From the NCBI GenBank assembly GCA_031553705.1, contig JAVBLD010000001.1:1-64000 (forward strand): a DNA stretch of 64,000 bases, read 5' to 3'. Position numbers and translations under genes: made by a program. Origin of the DNA: JAVBLD01 sp031553705. Lineage in GTDB: Bacteria; Bacteroidota; Bacteroidia; Bacteroidales; Marinifilaceae. The notes beneath the pieces were generated by a model, which was not told the DNA's origin, searched no databases, and was given only the letters and a program-made list of their open reading frames with translations. Shown here piece after piece: positions 50,357-59,333 of the stretch (positions within the stretch are counted from its first letter, which is position 1; the number at the start of each line of letters is the position of its first letter).

Positions 50357-52522
50357 TTACAGGTTTTCTATTGTTAAAACGATTACATGGCTCTGCAAAT
50401 GCTTGCTTGAAAGCAAACGAAGACCCACATTCATCAGATAATCCCCGGAATATACTTTTCCGTCAGACTCCAAGGTTGAACGAGTGCCGGACATCAGGTT
50501 GATCTCTTTTACCCGATAGTTCTTCGTCGCATCCAGTCCTTTCAGGCGTACTGCCGGAACAACTTCTGCATAACGAGGATGCATATCAAAAGTATAAATA
50601 ACGGCGTGACCCGCCGTATCGTCCACATACATTACTGCTGCGTGTTCTCCGTCATAAGGGGATACCAGCCGATACAAATCACCATCCCAGATAATGGAAG
50701 ACAATCGTTTATAATCCTGTACGGCCTGACGGCAAAAGAGGACTTCCCGTTCATTCATCTCGCTTACCCGGATATCAAATCCCAATTTGCACATAAAGGC
50801 AACATCCACCTTAAACTTAAGGGATTGCTTTCCCCAGGACGTCACATGAGCGGCCATACTTTTAGATGGGAAAAGATGGGAATACCCCCACTGGATAAAA
50901 ATACGCTCCACCGGATCGGTATTATCACTCGGCCAAAATTCGGTAAAGTATTTCAATGCTTCATAATCAGAGCGCCCCCCGCCCCCGGAACATAACATCA
51001 TCGGTAGCATAGGATATTTCTGCTTCACCCGTTCCAACACATGATAAAGTCCCCGCACGTATTCGATATAAAGATGCGATTGTTTTTCCTTCAAATAAGA
51101 GGAGTATATATTGGTTATCGGGCTATTACAATCCCATTTAAAATAGGCAATACCCGGGTATTTTGTCATCAACCCGTCCACCGCCTGGTATATATAATCC
51201 TGTACAGCCGGATTACTTAAATCAAGTACCAATTGATTACGGTAATAATATTCACTACGATTAGGAAAACGGATTACCCAATCCCGATGTTTCTCATACA
51301 ATTCGCTTTTCGGATTTATCATCTCCGGCTCAATCCAAAGCCCGAATTTCAAATCTTCGGCATTGGCCTGCTGTATCAGTTTTCCAAGTCCATTGGGGAA
51401 CTTCTCCTTAGTCTCTGTCCAATCGCCCAATCCCTGGCGATCGCTGGTGCGGGGATACTTATTCGCAAACCATCCGTCATCCAGCAAAAACATATCCACA
51501 TCCAACTTTTTTGCTTCGTCCAGTAAGCCGGAAAGCTTCTGTTCATCAAAATCGAAATAGGTAGCTTCCCAGTTATTTAACAGAGTCATACGTCCTTTTT
51601 TCCCGTCTTTCAATTGATATTCACGGGCCCACCGGTGAAAATTACGGCTTGCCTCTCCCTTTCCGGTGGTACTATATGTAAAAATAAACTCCGGCGTACG
51701 AAACACCTCTTTCGGTTTAAGGCTATATTCGGATCCATAAGGATTGATCCCGGAGATTACACGCAGTCCGTTCCGGTTATCCATTTCAAATGTAAAACGG
51801 AAATTACCGGTCCATGCCAATGTTCCGACCAACACTTCACCACTATCTTCCTGCGCTTTCTCATCCAATGCCAATACAAAAAACGGAGAACAGAACATAT
51901 CTGCACGTGCACCTAATTTAGTGTCAATTACCTTCTTCCCGAAATTCAACCGGCATTCCGTCATATTCGCTTCATTAGCCCAGTCTCCGCAGAATTCCGT
52001 CAACCAATATTGGTTGCGATTAAAATGCAACATGGATGATGCATACTGATACAATACAACCGGATTCTTCTCCCGGTGGGAAATCTCAGTCCAACTCTTT
52101 ACAATATTTTCTTTCACAAAAGCAGTAAAGAAAAGTTTCACCTCTACAGGATAAACTTCATCCTTCAGTACGACAACCGTTTCAATTATATTGTCTCCTT
52201 TTTGATGCGTCTCATGCGATATATATTTTAATAGCAACGACGGATTGCCATCATTATGCAGTATCCGGATTGCCGGTTCAAAATAGTCCTCCATGCCATG
52301 AGTGATATATACCTCTTTCCCCGGCTTCAAATACATGAAATCCCTCTCATACATTAATCGGCGCCCAAAATAAGACTGGCATAAACGACCGTTTTCGTTT
52401 ACGTTGAAAATCAAATCAACCTCCTTTGTTCCTATCCGGATAATATCCGTCTCGGCGGCATAGGCTTGAATTCCTCCGGTAATCATCCAGAGCCAGAAGA
52501 AAACATTGCAAATAAATCTCAT
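50357..52522 (-). CDS. GH36 alpha-galactosidase, exported
   Basis: A 721-residue glycoside hydrolase family 36 protein that cleaves terminal alpha-1,6-galactose, as in raffinose-type sugars. It has a signal peptide (GGIQAYA, cleavage near residue 22), an N-terminal beta-sandwich, and a TIM barrel with MFLLDDGWF, GLWIEPEMINP, nucleophile Asp464 in FKWDCN, and acid/base Asp533 in FWPSDNTDP. Length matches the family (about 720). It lies between the ABC-F gene (113 bases upstream) and the glycosylase gene. No transporter or regulator for the sugar is near. Confidence 0.93.
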   Translation of the reverse strand: MRFICNVFFWLWMITGGIQAYAAETDIIRIGTKEVDLIFNVNENGRLCQSYFGRRLMYERDFMYLKPGKEVYITHGMEDYFEPAIRILHNDGNPSLLLKYISHETHQKGDNIIETVVVLKDEVYPVEVKLFFTAFVKENIVKSWTEISHREKNPVVLYQYASSMLHFNRNQYWLTEFCGDWANEANMTECRLNFGKKVIDTKLGARADMFCSPFFVLALDEKAQEDSGEVLVGTLAWTGNFRFTFEMDNRNGLRVISGINPYGSEYSLKPKEVFRTPEFIFTYSTTGKGEASRNFHRWAREYQLKDGKKGRMTLLNNWEATYFDFDEQKLSGLLDEAKKLDVDMFLLDDGWFANKYPRTSDRQGLGDWTETKEKFPNGLGKLIQQANAEDLKFGLWIEPEMINPKSELYEKHRDWVIRFPNRSEYYYRNQLVLDLSNPAVQDYIYQAVDGLMTKYPGIAYFKWDCNSPITNIYSSYLKEKQSHLYIEYVRGLYHVLERVKQKYPMLPMMLCSGGGGRSDYEALKYFTEFWPSDNTDPVERIFIQWGYSHLFPSKSMAAHVTSWGKQSLKFKVDVAFMCKLGFDIRVSEMNEREVLFCRQAVQDYKRLSSIIWDGDLYRLVSPYDGEHAAVMYVDDTAGHAVIYTFDMHPRYAEVVPAVRLKGLDATKNYRVKEINLMSGTRSTLESDGKVYSGDYLMNVGLRLLSSKHLQSHVIVLTIENL

Positions 52523-52635
52523 ATCGGCACAATTAGTTTAAAATAGTTATTGATACACTTAAAACCGGCCGAAAAACAAATGCCGAAATTGGGTTCAACA
52601 CACCATAATTACAAGCTTACCTGCAGGGCACAATT

Positions 52636-54249
52636 CTATTTATACATTCTTCCCAACTGTTCCTTAATTCCTTCATTAGTGATATAATCGTCAAAATCCA
52701 TACGTTTATCAATCATTCCATTCGGAGTGAGTTCGATCATCCGGTTGCACACCGTTTGTATAAACTCATGATCATGAGAATTCATCAACACCACCCCTTT
52801 AAACGACATCAACGTATTGTTGAAAGCTTGTATCGACTCCAGGTCCAGGTGATTTACCGGAGAATCCAATATCAACACATTTGCATTGTTCAACATCATC
52901 CTCGCAATCATACAACGCATCTTCTCCCCTCCCGATAAAACGGAAACCTTCTTATAAATATCCTCTCCGGAAAAAAGCATCTTACCCAGAAAACCCCTTA
53001 AGAATGTTTCGCTGGTATCTGTCGAATATTGTCCCAACCACTCAATTAGAGGCATATCGGTATCAAAAAACGCTGAATTGTCCAACGGCAAATAAGCACT
53101 TATAATGGTCACACCCCAAGTGTAATCTCCCGAGTCCGGCTTTTGATTACCGGTAATAATCTCCAATAATGCCGTCATTGCTCTCGGATCACGCGACAAA
53201 AAGGCAATTTTGTCATCTTTTTCTACGGCAAATTCGACATCTCGGAATAAACACTGGCTATCAATATATTTACTTAGATTACGTACTTCAAGGATCTTAT
53301 TTCCGACCTCCCTTTCCGGAGTAAAAATGATTCCGGGATATTTACGGGTAGAAGGCATAATCTCTTCAATATTCAGCTTTTCCAACATTTTCTTACGACT
53401 TGTCGTTTGCTTCGATTTTGCAACATTGGCGCTAAAACGTGCAATAAACTCCTGTAACTCCTTCTTCTTCTCCTCAGCCTTCTTATTTTTGGCCTGAGCC
53501 TGACGAAGCGCTAGCTGGCTCGACTCATACCAGAAACTATAGTTCCCGGCAAACAATTGTATCTTTCCGAAATCGATATCCACCGAATGCGTACATACCG
53601 AATCCAGAAAATGGCGGTCATGCGACACCACCAATACCGTATTCTCATAATTGGACAAATAATTTTCCAACCACATCACGGTATCCAGATCCAAATCATT
53701 CGTAGGCTCATCCAATAAAAGATTATCCGGCTTACCGAATAAAGCCTGCGCCAAGAGTACACGTACTTTTTGTTGCCCGCTCAGATCTTTCATTAACGAA
53801 TGATGCAGATGCTCTTTTATTCCCAACCCACTCAATAAATTCGCCGCATCGCTCTCCGCATTCCATCCATCCATCGCTGCAAACCGTTCCTCCAACTCCG
53901 CTGCCCTGATCCCGTCGGCATCCGAAAAATTCTCCTTTGTATATATGGCTTCCCTCTCCTGCATCACTCTCCACAGTTCCATGTGCCCCTGCATCACTGT
54001 ATCCAATACTACGCACTCATCAAAAGCAAAGTGATCCTGTTTCAATACTGACAATCGTTCTCCCGGTCCAAACAACACCGTACCTCGAGTCGGTTCCAGA
54101 TCTCCACTCAATATCCTCAAAAAAGTCGACTTCCCGGCACCATTTGCTCCGATCACACCATAACAATTCCCCGGTGTGAACTTCAAATTCACATCCTGAA
54201 ACAAAACCCTCTTTCCAAACTGAATCTCCAAACTTGAAACTGTAATCAT
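52636..54249 (-). CDS. ABC-F protein of the YbiT type, second ATPase site degenerate
   Basis: A 537-residue soluble duplicated ABC ATPase (ABC-F, YbiT-like). The first domain is intact: Walker A GANGAGKST, signature LSGQQKVRVLL and LLDEPTNDLD, then the linker with KSKQTTSRKKMLEKL. The second domain lacks the Walker A lysine: the expected GXXGXGKS is replaced by SRDPRAMTA, and Walker B is LILDSPVNHLD with Ser in place of the catalytic Glu. Its signature LSGGEKMR and SHDHEF remain. So only the first site is likely to hydrolyse ATP. Such proteins act on the ribosome. It is upstream of the GH36 gene. Confidence 0.9.
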   Translation of the reverse strand: MITVSSLEIQFGKRVLFQDVNLKFTPGNCYGVIGANGAGKSTFLRILSGDLEPTRGTVLFGPGERLSVLKQDHFAFDECVVLDTVMQGHMELWRVMQEREAIYTKENFSDADGIRAAELEERFAAMDGWNAESDAANLLSGLGIKEHLHHSLMKDLSGQQKVRVLLAQALFGKPDNLLLDEPTNDLDLDTVMWLENYLSNYENTVLVVSHDRHFLDSVCTHSVDIDFGKIQLFAGNYSFWYESSQLALRQAQAKNKKAEEKKKELQEFIARFSANVAKSKQTTSRKKMLEKLNIEEIMPSTRKYPGIIFTPEREVGNKILEVRNLSKYIDSQCLFRDVEFAVEKDDKIAFLSRDPRAMTALLEIITGNQKPDSGDYTWGVTIISAYLPLDNSAFFDTDMPLIEWLGQYSTDTSETFLRGFLGKMLFSGEDIYKKVSVLSGGEKMRCMIARMMLNNANVLILDSPVNHLDLESIQAFNNTLMSFKGVVLMNSHDHEFIQTVCNRMIELTPNGMIDKRMDFDDYITNEGIKEQLGRMYK

Positions 54250-54318
54250 ACCTGTATTTCCCTTATTTGCTCTTAGATTGTTAATTTTTATATTGGTTAA
54301 ATCAAATTATATGACAAC

Positions 54319-54346
54319 AAAAAAAAACCGAAATTGCTCATTTTCG
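54319..54346 (-). terminator. Possible terminator of the rml operon
   Basis: On the minus strand a short stem CGAAA (54346-54342) and TTTCG (54333-54329) is followed by GTTTTTTTTTG (54328-54319 region). The T run is convincing, but the stem is only five base pairs. It lies 47 bases after the rmlB stop codon. Confidence 0.4.
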
Positions 54347-54392
54347 ATGGACGCTTCGCTCCTGATCGTCATATATTTCTAATTCCAAATTC

Positions 54393-55448
54393 TTAATTTT
54401 TCCCGTACATCTGTTCGTAATACCCTTGGTAAGCACCACTGGTCACTTGGTCCAACCACTCCTGATTATCCAGATACCATCTGATGGTTTTCTCAATACC
54501 TTCCTCAAACTGCAACGAAGGCTCCCAACCCAGCTCCCGGTGTAATTTTGTCGAATCGATAGCATAGCGCAAATCATGTCCGGCACGATCAGTTACATAA
54601 GTGATTAACTTTTCGGACGTCCCTTCAAGCCTGCCGAGCATCCGGTCCGCCACCTTTATCATTACTCGGATCAAATCGATATTTTTCCACTCATTAAAAC
54701 CGCCGACATTATATGTATCGCCTATTTTGCCTTTATGAAAGATCAAATCTATCGCACGTGCATGATCCTCAACAAACAACCAGTCCCGGACGTTCTCTCC
54801 CTTTCCGTACACCGGTAGCGGCTTGTTATGCCGGATATTATTGATAAACAACGGGATCAACTTTTCAGGAAATTGATACGAACCGTAATTATTCGAGCAA
54901 TTTGAAATCTTTACCGGCAAACCGTATGTATCGTGATAGGCTCTTACAAAATGATCTGAGGAAGCCTTTGAAGCCGAATAGGGAGAATGCGGATCGTATT
55001 TGGTCGTTTCGGTAAAAAAACTACCGTCTTGTTCCAATGTTCCGTACACTTCATCAGTAGAAACATGGTAAAACAACTTTCCGTCCATATTTTGTCCCCA
55101 CGCCAGTTTAGCCGCCTGCAGTAAACTCAATGTACCCATCACATTTGTCTGTGCAAATGCAAACGGATCCTTGATTGAGCGATCGACATGACTCTCAGCG
55201 GCCAAATGAATCACCCCGTCTATATCATATTTAGCGAAAACGGATTGCATAACGGAGAAATCACAGATATCTGCCTTTTCGAAAACATAATTCGGTCTTT
55301 TCTCGATATCTTTCAAATTTGCCAGATTACCGGCATATGTCAGTTTATCCAAATTCACCACCCGATAGTCCGGATATTTATTTATCATCAGCCGTACTAA
55401 ATGGGAACCTATAAATCCAGCTCCTCCTGTTATCAAAATATTCTTCAT
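54393..55448 (-). CDS. rmlB: dTDP-glucose 4,6-dehydratase
   Basis: A 351-residue SDR-superfamily enzyme that makes dTDP-4-keto-6-deoxyglucose, the second step to dTDP-L-rhamnose. Visible are the NAD loop ILITGGAGFIGSHLVRL, the THVDRSI-like AAESHVDRSI, the active site VSTDEVYG and YSASKASSD (YxxxK), and NNYGSYQFPEKLIPLF. The start at 55448 is chosen, since 13 residues encoded upstream have no family match. It is last in the operon rmlA-rmlC-rmlD-rmlB on the minus strand, 72 bases after rmlD. Confidence 0.97.
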   Translation of the reverse strand: MKNILITGGAGFIGSHLVRLMINKYPDYRVVNLDKLTYAGNLANLKDIEKRPNYVFEKADICDFSVMQSVFAKYDIDGVIHLAAESHVDRSIKDPFAFAQTNVMGTLSLLQAAKLAWGQNMDGKLFYHVSTDEVYGTLEQDGSFFTETTKYDPHSPYSASKASSDHFVRAYHDTYGLPVKISNCSNNYGSYQFPEKLIPLFINNIRHNKPLPVYGKGENVRDWLFVEDHARAIDLIFHKGKIGDTYNVGGFNEWKNIDLIRVMIKVADRMLGRLEGTSEKLITYVTDRAGHDLRYAIDSTKLHRELGWEPSLQFEEGIEKTIRWYLDNQEWLDQVTSGAYQGYYEQMYGKN

Positions 55449-55520
55449 AAAATTAAAATTTAAAATTGAGAATAAAGAATAATCCAAACTTCAACATTAC
55501 ATTTATAACTACTTATTTTT

Positions 55521-56384
55521 CTATTCCATCCGTAATTCTCTGAGACATCTTCCCAATGCCTCTTTCCATTCCGGCACTGTTACTCCGAAACTCTTTTCAA
55601 TCTTGGTTTTATCCAATACCGAATATGCAGGCCGGGCCGTCTTCGTGGGATATTCAGCCGTTGTAACCGGCTTTACCTTACATGGTAATCCGCTTTGTTC
55701 CACAATCTCCCTTGCGAAATCATACCACGAACAGACACCTTTATTGGAATAATGATATATTCCCTCATGCTCTGCAACCTGGTCATGCCGGATAATTGTA
55801 ATTATCGCCTGTGCCAAATCCTCGGCATAAGTCGGTGTTCCAATCTGATCTGCCACAACATTCAGCTCCTCTCTCTCGCCGGCCAAACGTAATATCATTC
55901 TTACAAAATTATGTCCGAATGTCGAATAAAGCCATGCAGTCCGTACGATGATATATAAGCAATGTGACCGTTTTATCGCCTCTTCTCCGGCTAGCTTCGT
56001 TTTTCCATAAACGCTCACCGGACAAGGTTTATCCTTTTCCGTATATGGTGTATCTTTACTACCGTCAAATACATAATCCGTCGAAACATGCACGAGCAAA
56101 CAGGTCTGCTTAAAAGCAATCTTAGCCAGATTCTCCACAGCTGTCACATTAACCATCGCTGCCAGTTCCGGTTCGTCTTCCGCCCGGTCTACTGCCGTAT
56201 AAGCCGCACAATTAATGATCGTATCTATTTCATGCTCCTCCACAAATCGGTTAATAGCATCATAATCCGTAATATCCAGCTCCATAGTATCAGTGTAAAA
56301 CACTTCATCCAAAATCGAAAAGCCCACTTTCCGAAATTCCGATCCTAACTGTCCGTTCGCACCTGTTATTAATATATTAGCCAT
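55521..56384 (-). CDS. rmlD: dTDP-4-dehydrorhamnose reductase
   Basis: A 287-residue SDR that reduces dTDP-4-keto-rhamnose to dTDP-L-rhamnose with NAD(P)H. Motifs are ILITGANGQLGSEF, NCAAYTAVDRAEDEP, VHVSTDYVFDG, VYGKTKLAGE (Tyr and Lys of YxxxK) and RTAWLYS. Length is typical (about 290). It starts 13 bases after the rmlC stop. Confidence 0.96.
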   Translation of the reverse strand: MANILITGANGQLGSEFRKVGFSILDEVFYTDTMELDITDYDAINRFVEEHEIDTIINCAAYTAVDRAEDEPELAAMVNVTAVENLAKIAFKQTCLLVHVSTDYVFDGSKDTPYTEKDKPCPVSVYGKTKLAGEEAIKRSHCLYIIVRTAWLYSTFGHNFVRMILRLAGEREELNVVADQIGTPTYAEDLAQAIITIIRHDQVAEHEGIYHYSNKGVCSWYDFAREIVEQSGLPCKVKPVTTAEYPTKTARPAYSVLDKTKIEKSFGVTVPEWKEALGRCLRELRME

Positions 56385-56397
56385 ATCCTTGATCTAT

Positions 56398-56955
56398 TTA
56401 TCCTCTGATTTCTAAAGGAATATATTCTCCGAATACCGGATGCTCTCGGTCCTTTTTAGATACAACCATCTTATCTGCCGGAATCCGCCAATCGATATTC
56501 AGCGTAACATCATCGAACCGGATACCCCCTTCTTGTCCCGGAGCATAATAATTATCGCACTTATATTGAAAAACGGCCTCATCGCTTAACACAGCAAAAC
56601 CATGTGCAAAACCTCTTTCTATATACAATTGCCTCTTATTTTCTTCCGTCAGTTCAACCGCCACATACTTTCCGTATGTCGGCGATCCTTTCCGTATATC
56701 CACTGCCACATCCAATACACGGCCTTTCACCACCCTCACCAATTTAGCCTGTGCGTAAGGCGGCAGTTGATAATGTAATCCCCGTACCACCCCATAACAT
56801 GATTTTGACTCATTGTCTTGAACAAAAACGGTCTTACAAACCTCCGCTTCAAATTTTTTTTGCGAAAAACTCTCAAAAAAATAGCCCCGCTCATCCCCAA
56901 ATACCTGAGGCTCTATAATCACTACTCCTTTTATATCTGTTTCAATTACTCGCAT
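56398..56955 (-). CDS. rmlC: dTDP-4-dehydrorhamnose 3,5-epimerase
   Basis: A 185-residue cupin enzyme that converts dTDP-4-keto-6-deoxyglucose to the rhamnose form. Recognisable are FGDERGYFFES, VRGLHYQLPPYAQAKLVRVVKGRVLDVAVDIRKGSPTYG, ERGFAHGFAVL, YKCDNYYAPGQEGGIRFDD. Catalytic His of GLHYQ and Tyr are present. Length is typical. It follows rmlA by 17 bases. Confidence 0.97.
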   Translation of the reverse strand: MRVIETDIKGVVIIEPQVFGDERGYFFESFSQKKFEAEVCKTVFVQDNESKSCYGVVRGLHYQLPPYAQAKLVRVVKGRVLDVAVDIRKGSPTYGKYVAVELTEENKRQLYIERGFAHGFAVLSDEAVFQYKCDNYYAPGQEGGIRFDDVTLNIDWRIPADKMVVSKKDREHPVFGEYIPLEIRG

Positions 56956-56972
56956 GGTTTTTTGATTAAAAA

Positions 56973-57845
56973 TTACGAAATGATCCTCAACAAATATTGT
57001 CCATATTGATTCTTGATCATCGGCTGAGCTAACTCTTTAAGCCGTTCTTTGCTTATCCATCCTTTCCGATAAGCAATCTCTTCCAGACAAGCCACCTTCA
57101 ATCCTTGCCGTTTCTCAATCACCTCCACAAAAGTCGAAGCTTCGGATAAAGAGTCGTGAGTACCGGTATCCAACCAGGCAAATCCGCGTCCCAGCAACTG
57201 CACCTTTAACTCCCCAGTCTTCAAGAACTCCTGATTCACGGTTGTGATTTCCAGTTCTCCCCGCGCCGAAGGTTTAACCCCTGCAGCTACTTCCACTACT
57301 TTATTCGGATAAAAATATAATCCCACCACGGCATAATTAGACCTCGGTACTATCGGTTTCTCTTCAATACTTAATACATTTCCCTCTTTATCAAATTCCG
57401 CCACCCCATATCTTTCCGGATCGTTCACATAATATCCAAAAACGGTAGCTTTTCCCCTCAATTCTGCTGTTGACACCGCTTCTCGTAGCATCATAGAAAA
57501 GCCCTGTCCATAAAAAATATTATCTCCCAGGACTAAGCAAGCCGCATCATCCCCAATAAAATCCTTGCCAATAATAAAAGCCTGAGCCAATCCGTCCGGA
57601 CTGGGTTGTTCAGCATAAGCAAAACGAACGCCATAATCGGCTCCATCTCCCAGCAAGCGTTGAAATCCAGGTAAATCCTGAGGAGTAGAAATAATCAGTA
57701 TCTCTCTTATCCCCGCCAGCATTAATACTGAAATAGGATAATAGATCATCGGCTTATCATATATCGGTAGCATCTGTTTTGATACCCCTTTTGTCGTTGG
57801 ATATAACCTTGTTCCGGAGCCTCCGGCTAAAACAATTCCTTTCAT
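56973..57845 (-). CDS. rmlA: Glucose-1-phosphate thymidylyltransferase
   Basis: A 290-residue nucleotidyltransferase that makes dTDP-glucose, the first step to dTDP-rhamnose. Motifs are the N-terminal GIVLAGGSGTRLYPTTKGVSKQMLPIYDKPMIYYP, LGDNIFYGQGF and GLAQAFIIG, with the metal site in NYAVVGLYFYPN and the DTGTHDSL segment. Length is normal (about 290). It begins the rml operon, 145 bases downstream of the WecA-like gene and behind a terminator. Confidence 0.97.
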   Translation of the reverse strand: MKGIVLAGGSGTRLYPTTKGVSKQMLPIYDKPMIYYPISVLMLAGIREILIISTPQDLPGFQRLLGDGADYGVRFAYAEQPSPDGLAQAFIIGKDFIGDDAACLVLGDNIFYGQGFSMMLREAVSTAELRGKATVFGYYVNDPERYGVAEFDKEGNVLSIEEKPIVPRSNYAVVGLYFYPNKVVEVAAGVKPSARGELEITTVNQEFLKTGELKVQLLGRGFAWLDTGTHDSLSEASTFVEVIEKRQGLKVACLEEIAYRKGWISKERLKELAQPMIKNQYGQYLLRIIS

Positions 57846-57928
57846 AGTATATCTTAAATTTTGAATTTTGAATTATAAATTCTAAACCAAATTAATAAAA
57901 CTATTCTATATTCTCTTATCTATAATAA

Positions 57929-57963
57929 AATAAACCCAGGAGATTTCTGTCTCCGGGCTTATT
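57929..57963 (-). terminator. Terminator after the WecA-like gene
   Basis: On the minus strand 57963-57950 (AATAAGCCCGGAGA) pairs with 57943-57929, with one bulged base and a G-T pair, and a T-rich stretch follows. It lies 28 bases after the stop codon of the WecA-like gene, so the rml genes have their own transcript. Confidence 0.65.
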
Positions 57964-57990
57964 TGTTCAAATAATTTATATAACAAGCCT

Positions 57991-59091
57991 CTATTTCTTA
58001 GACGGCTTATTCTCTTTTACACATTTCGATATCCGGTCGGTAAAGTAAAACAGTACAGCAAATAGAAGCACCGCACTCAATATCAGAACCCAATTTGGCC
58101 AATCCCGACCGAGAACTCCTAGTAATATAAACATTAAGTTAAACAACAACAAGGTAAAAGTTGCCTTCTTGTGCTTTCCGGAATAAATCGTAAGCAGTTT
58201 ATGATGCAAGTGCCCTTTATCCGGAGCAAATGGCGATTTTCCTTTCATCCACCTGGAAGTGAATAAACGCAACGCATCCAATGTCGGTATGGCCAATACA
58301 CAGAAAACAACTCCAAGAGCTGCTCCCATCGCACACTTACTCTGTAAACCGATATTCGCTTCACAAAATTTGATTGCCAAAGCGCCTAAGAAAAAGCCGA
58401 CCATCAACGCACCGGAATCTCCCATAAACATCTTGGACCGGATTCCGAATAAATTAATAATAAAAAAAGGTATCAGTGAAGCGATCAATATTCCGCTTAA
58501 TAACGCATATTCGACTTGATGGCAATTATAAAACCAAATACAAAAAAACAAACTATCCATCAATGCTATTCCTGAAGAGAGTCCGTCGATACCATCTATC
58601 AGGTTAATAGCATTAACTAACCCCAATAACCCAATAAAAGTCAACGGGACCGCAATCCACGGCGTAAGCGTATATACCCCCAGGAATCCATGCAAATTAG
58701 TCAAATAAACTCCGCCTCCGACAATTAATACCAACACACCGGCAATCTCGCCTTTCAATTTTTTACGAGGAGAAATATTTAATAAATCATCATATACTCC
58801 TGTCAGAAAGATTAAGGTCGCTCCTAAGAATATATACTGCAATTCAGCATCTTCTCCAAATCGTACAAAAAGCAGAAAGGAGCATAGAAAAGCTAAAAAT
58901 ACAATAATCCCACCGATATTGGGAACAGCACTATTATGCGAAGAACGTTTATTCGGTTTATCTACAAAATTTTTCCGTATAGCCATTCTGAAAATCGGTA
59001 CCCTGATATTCCATCCGATTAGCAATGCCACGCCCATTGCTGCTATTAACCTTATATTATCTGATAATAAACTCAACATAATTATCCTCAT
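57991..59091 (-). CDS. WecA/TagO-like polyprenyl-phosphate sugar-1-phosphate transferase
   Basis: A 366-residue polytopic membrane enzyme (about ten helices) of the MraY/WecA family, which moves a HexNAc-1-phosphate from a UDP-sugar to undecaprenyl phosphate. Signature features are RSSHNSAVPNIGGIIVF, the aspartates LTGVYDDLLNISPRKKL and NAINLIDGIDGLSSG, FMGDSGALMVG, and the cytoplasmic FAPDKGHLHHKL. These define the GlcNAc or GalNAc priming group. A -7 element TACTTTTG (minus strand 59135-59128) is upstream. It lies between the rml operon and the UDP-sugar dehydrogenase gene. The 242-base gap on its upstream side (59092-59333) holds nothing else clear. Confidence 0.92.
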   Translation of the reverse strand: MRIIMLSLLSDNIRLIAAMGVALLIGWNIRVPIFRMAIRKNFVDKPNKRSSHNSAVPNIGGIIVFLAFLCSFLLFVRFGEDAELQYIFLGATLIFLTGVYDDLLNISPRKKLKGEIAGVLVLIVGGGVYLTNLHGFLGVYTLTPWIAVPLTFIGLLGLVNAINLIDGIDGLSSGIALMDSLFFCIWFYNCHQVEYALLSGILIASLIPFFIINLFGIRSKMFMGDSGALMVGFFLGALAIKFCEANIGLQSKCAMGAALGVVFCVLAIPTLDALRLFTSRWMKGKSPFAPDKGHLHHKLLTIYSGKHKKATFTLLLFNLMFILLGVLGRDWPNWVLILSAVLLFAVLFYFTDRISKCVKENKPSKK

Positions 59092-59333
59092 TTCAGCCTT
59101 GCGACTCCACTTTATTATTATTTCCTACAAAAGTATACAGTTTAAAATAAGGATGGCTATTTTACCTCGAAAATATTCACCTTTTTTATTTTTTTTATTA
59201 TATTGATTATCAAATATTTTATGTACTCTCTTTACATAAAAAAAAAGCCATAATATATATTTTAAAAAAACATCTACTACTTATTAAAAAAATTTAAACC
59301 AACAGATGTCACGATTTTTACTTTTAAAAGCTA

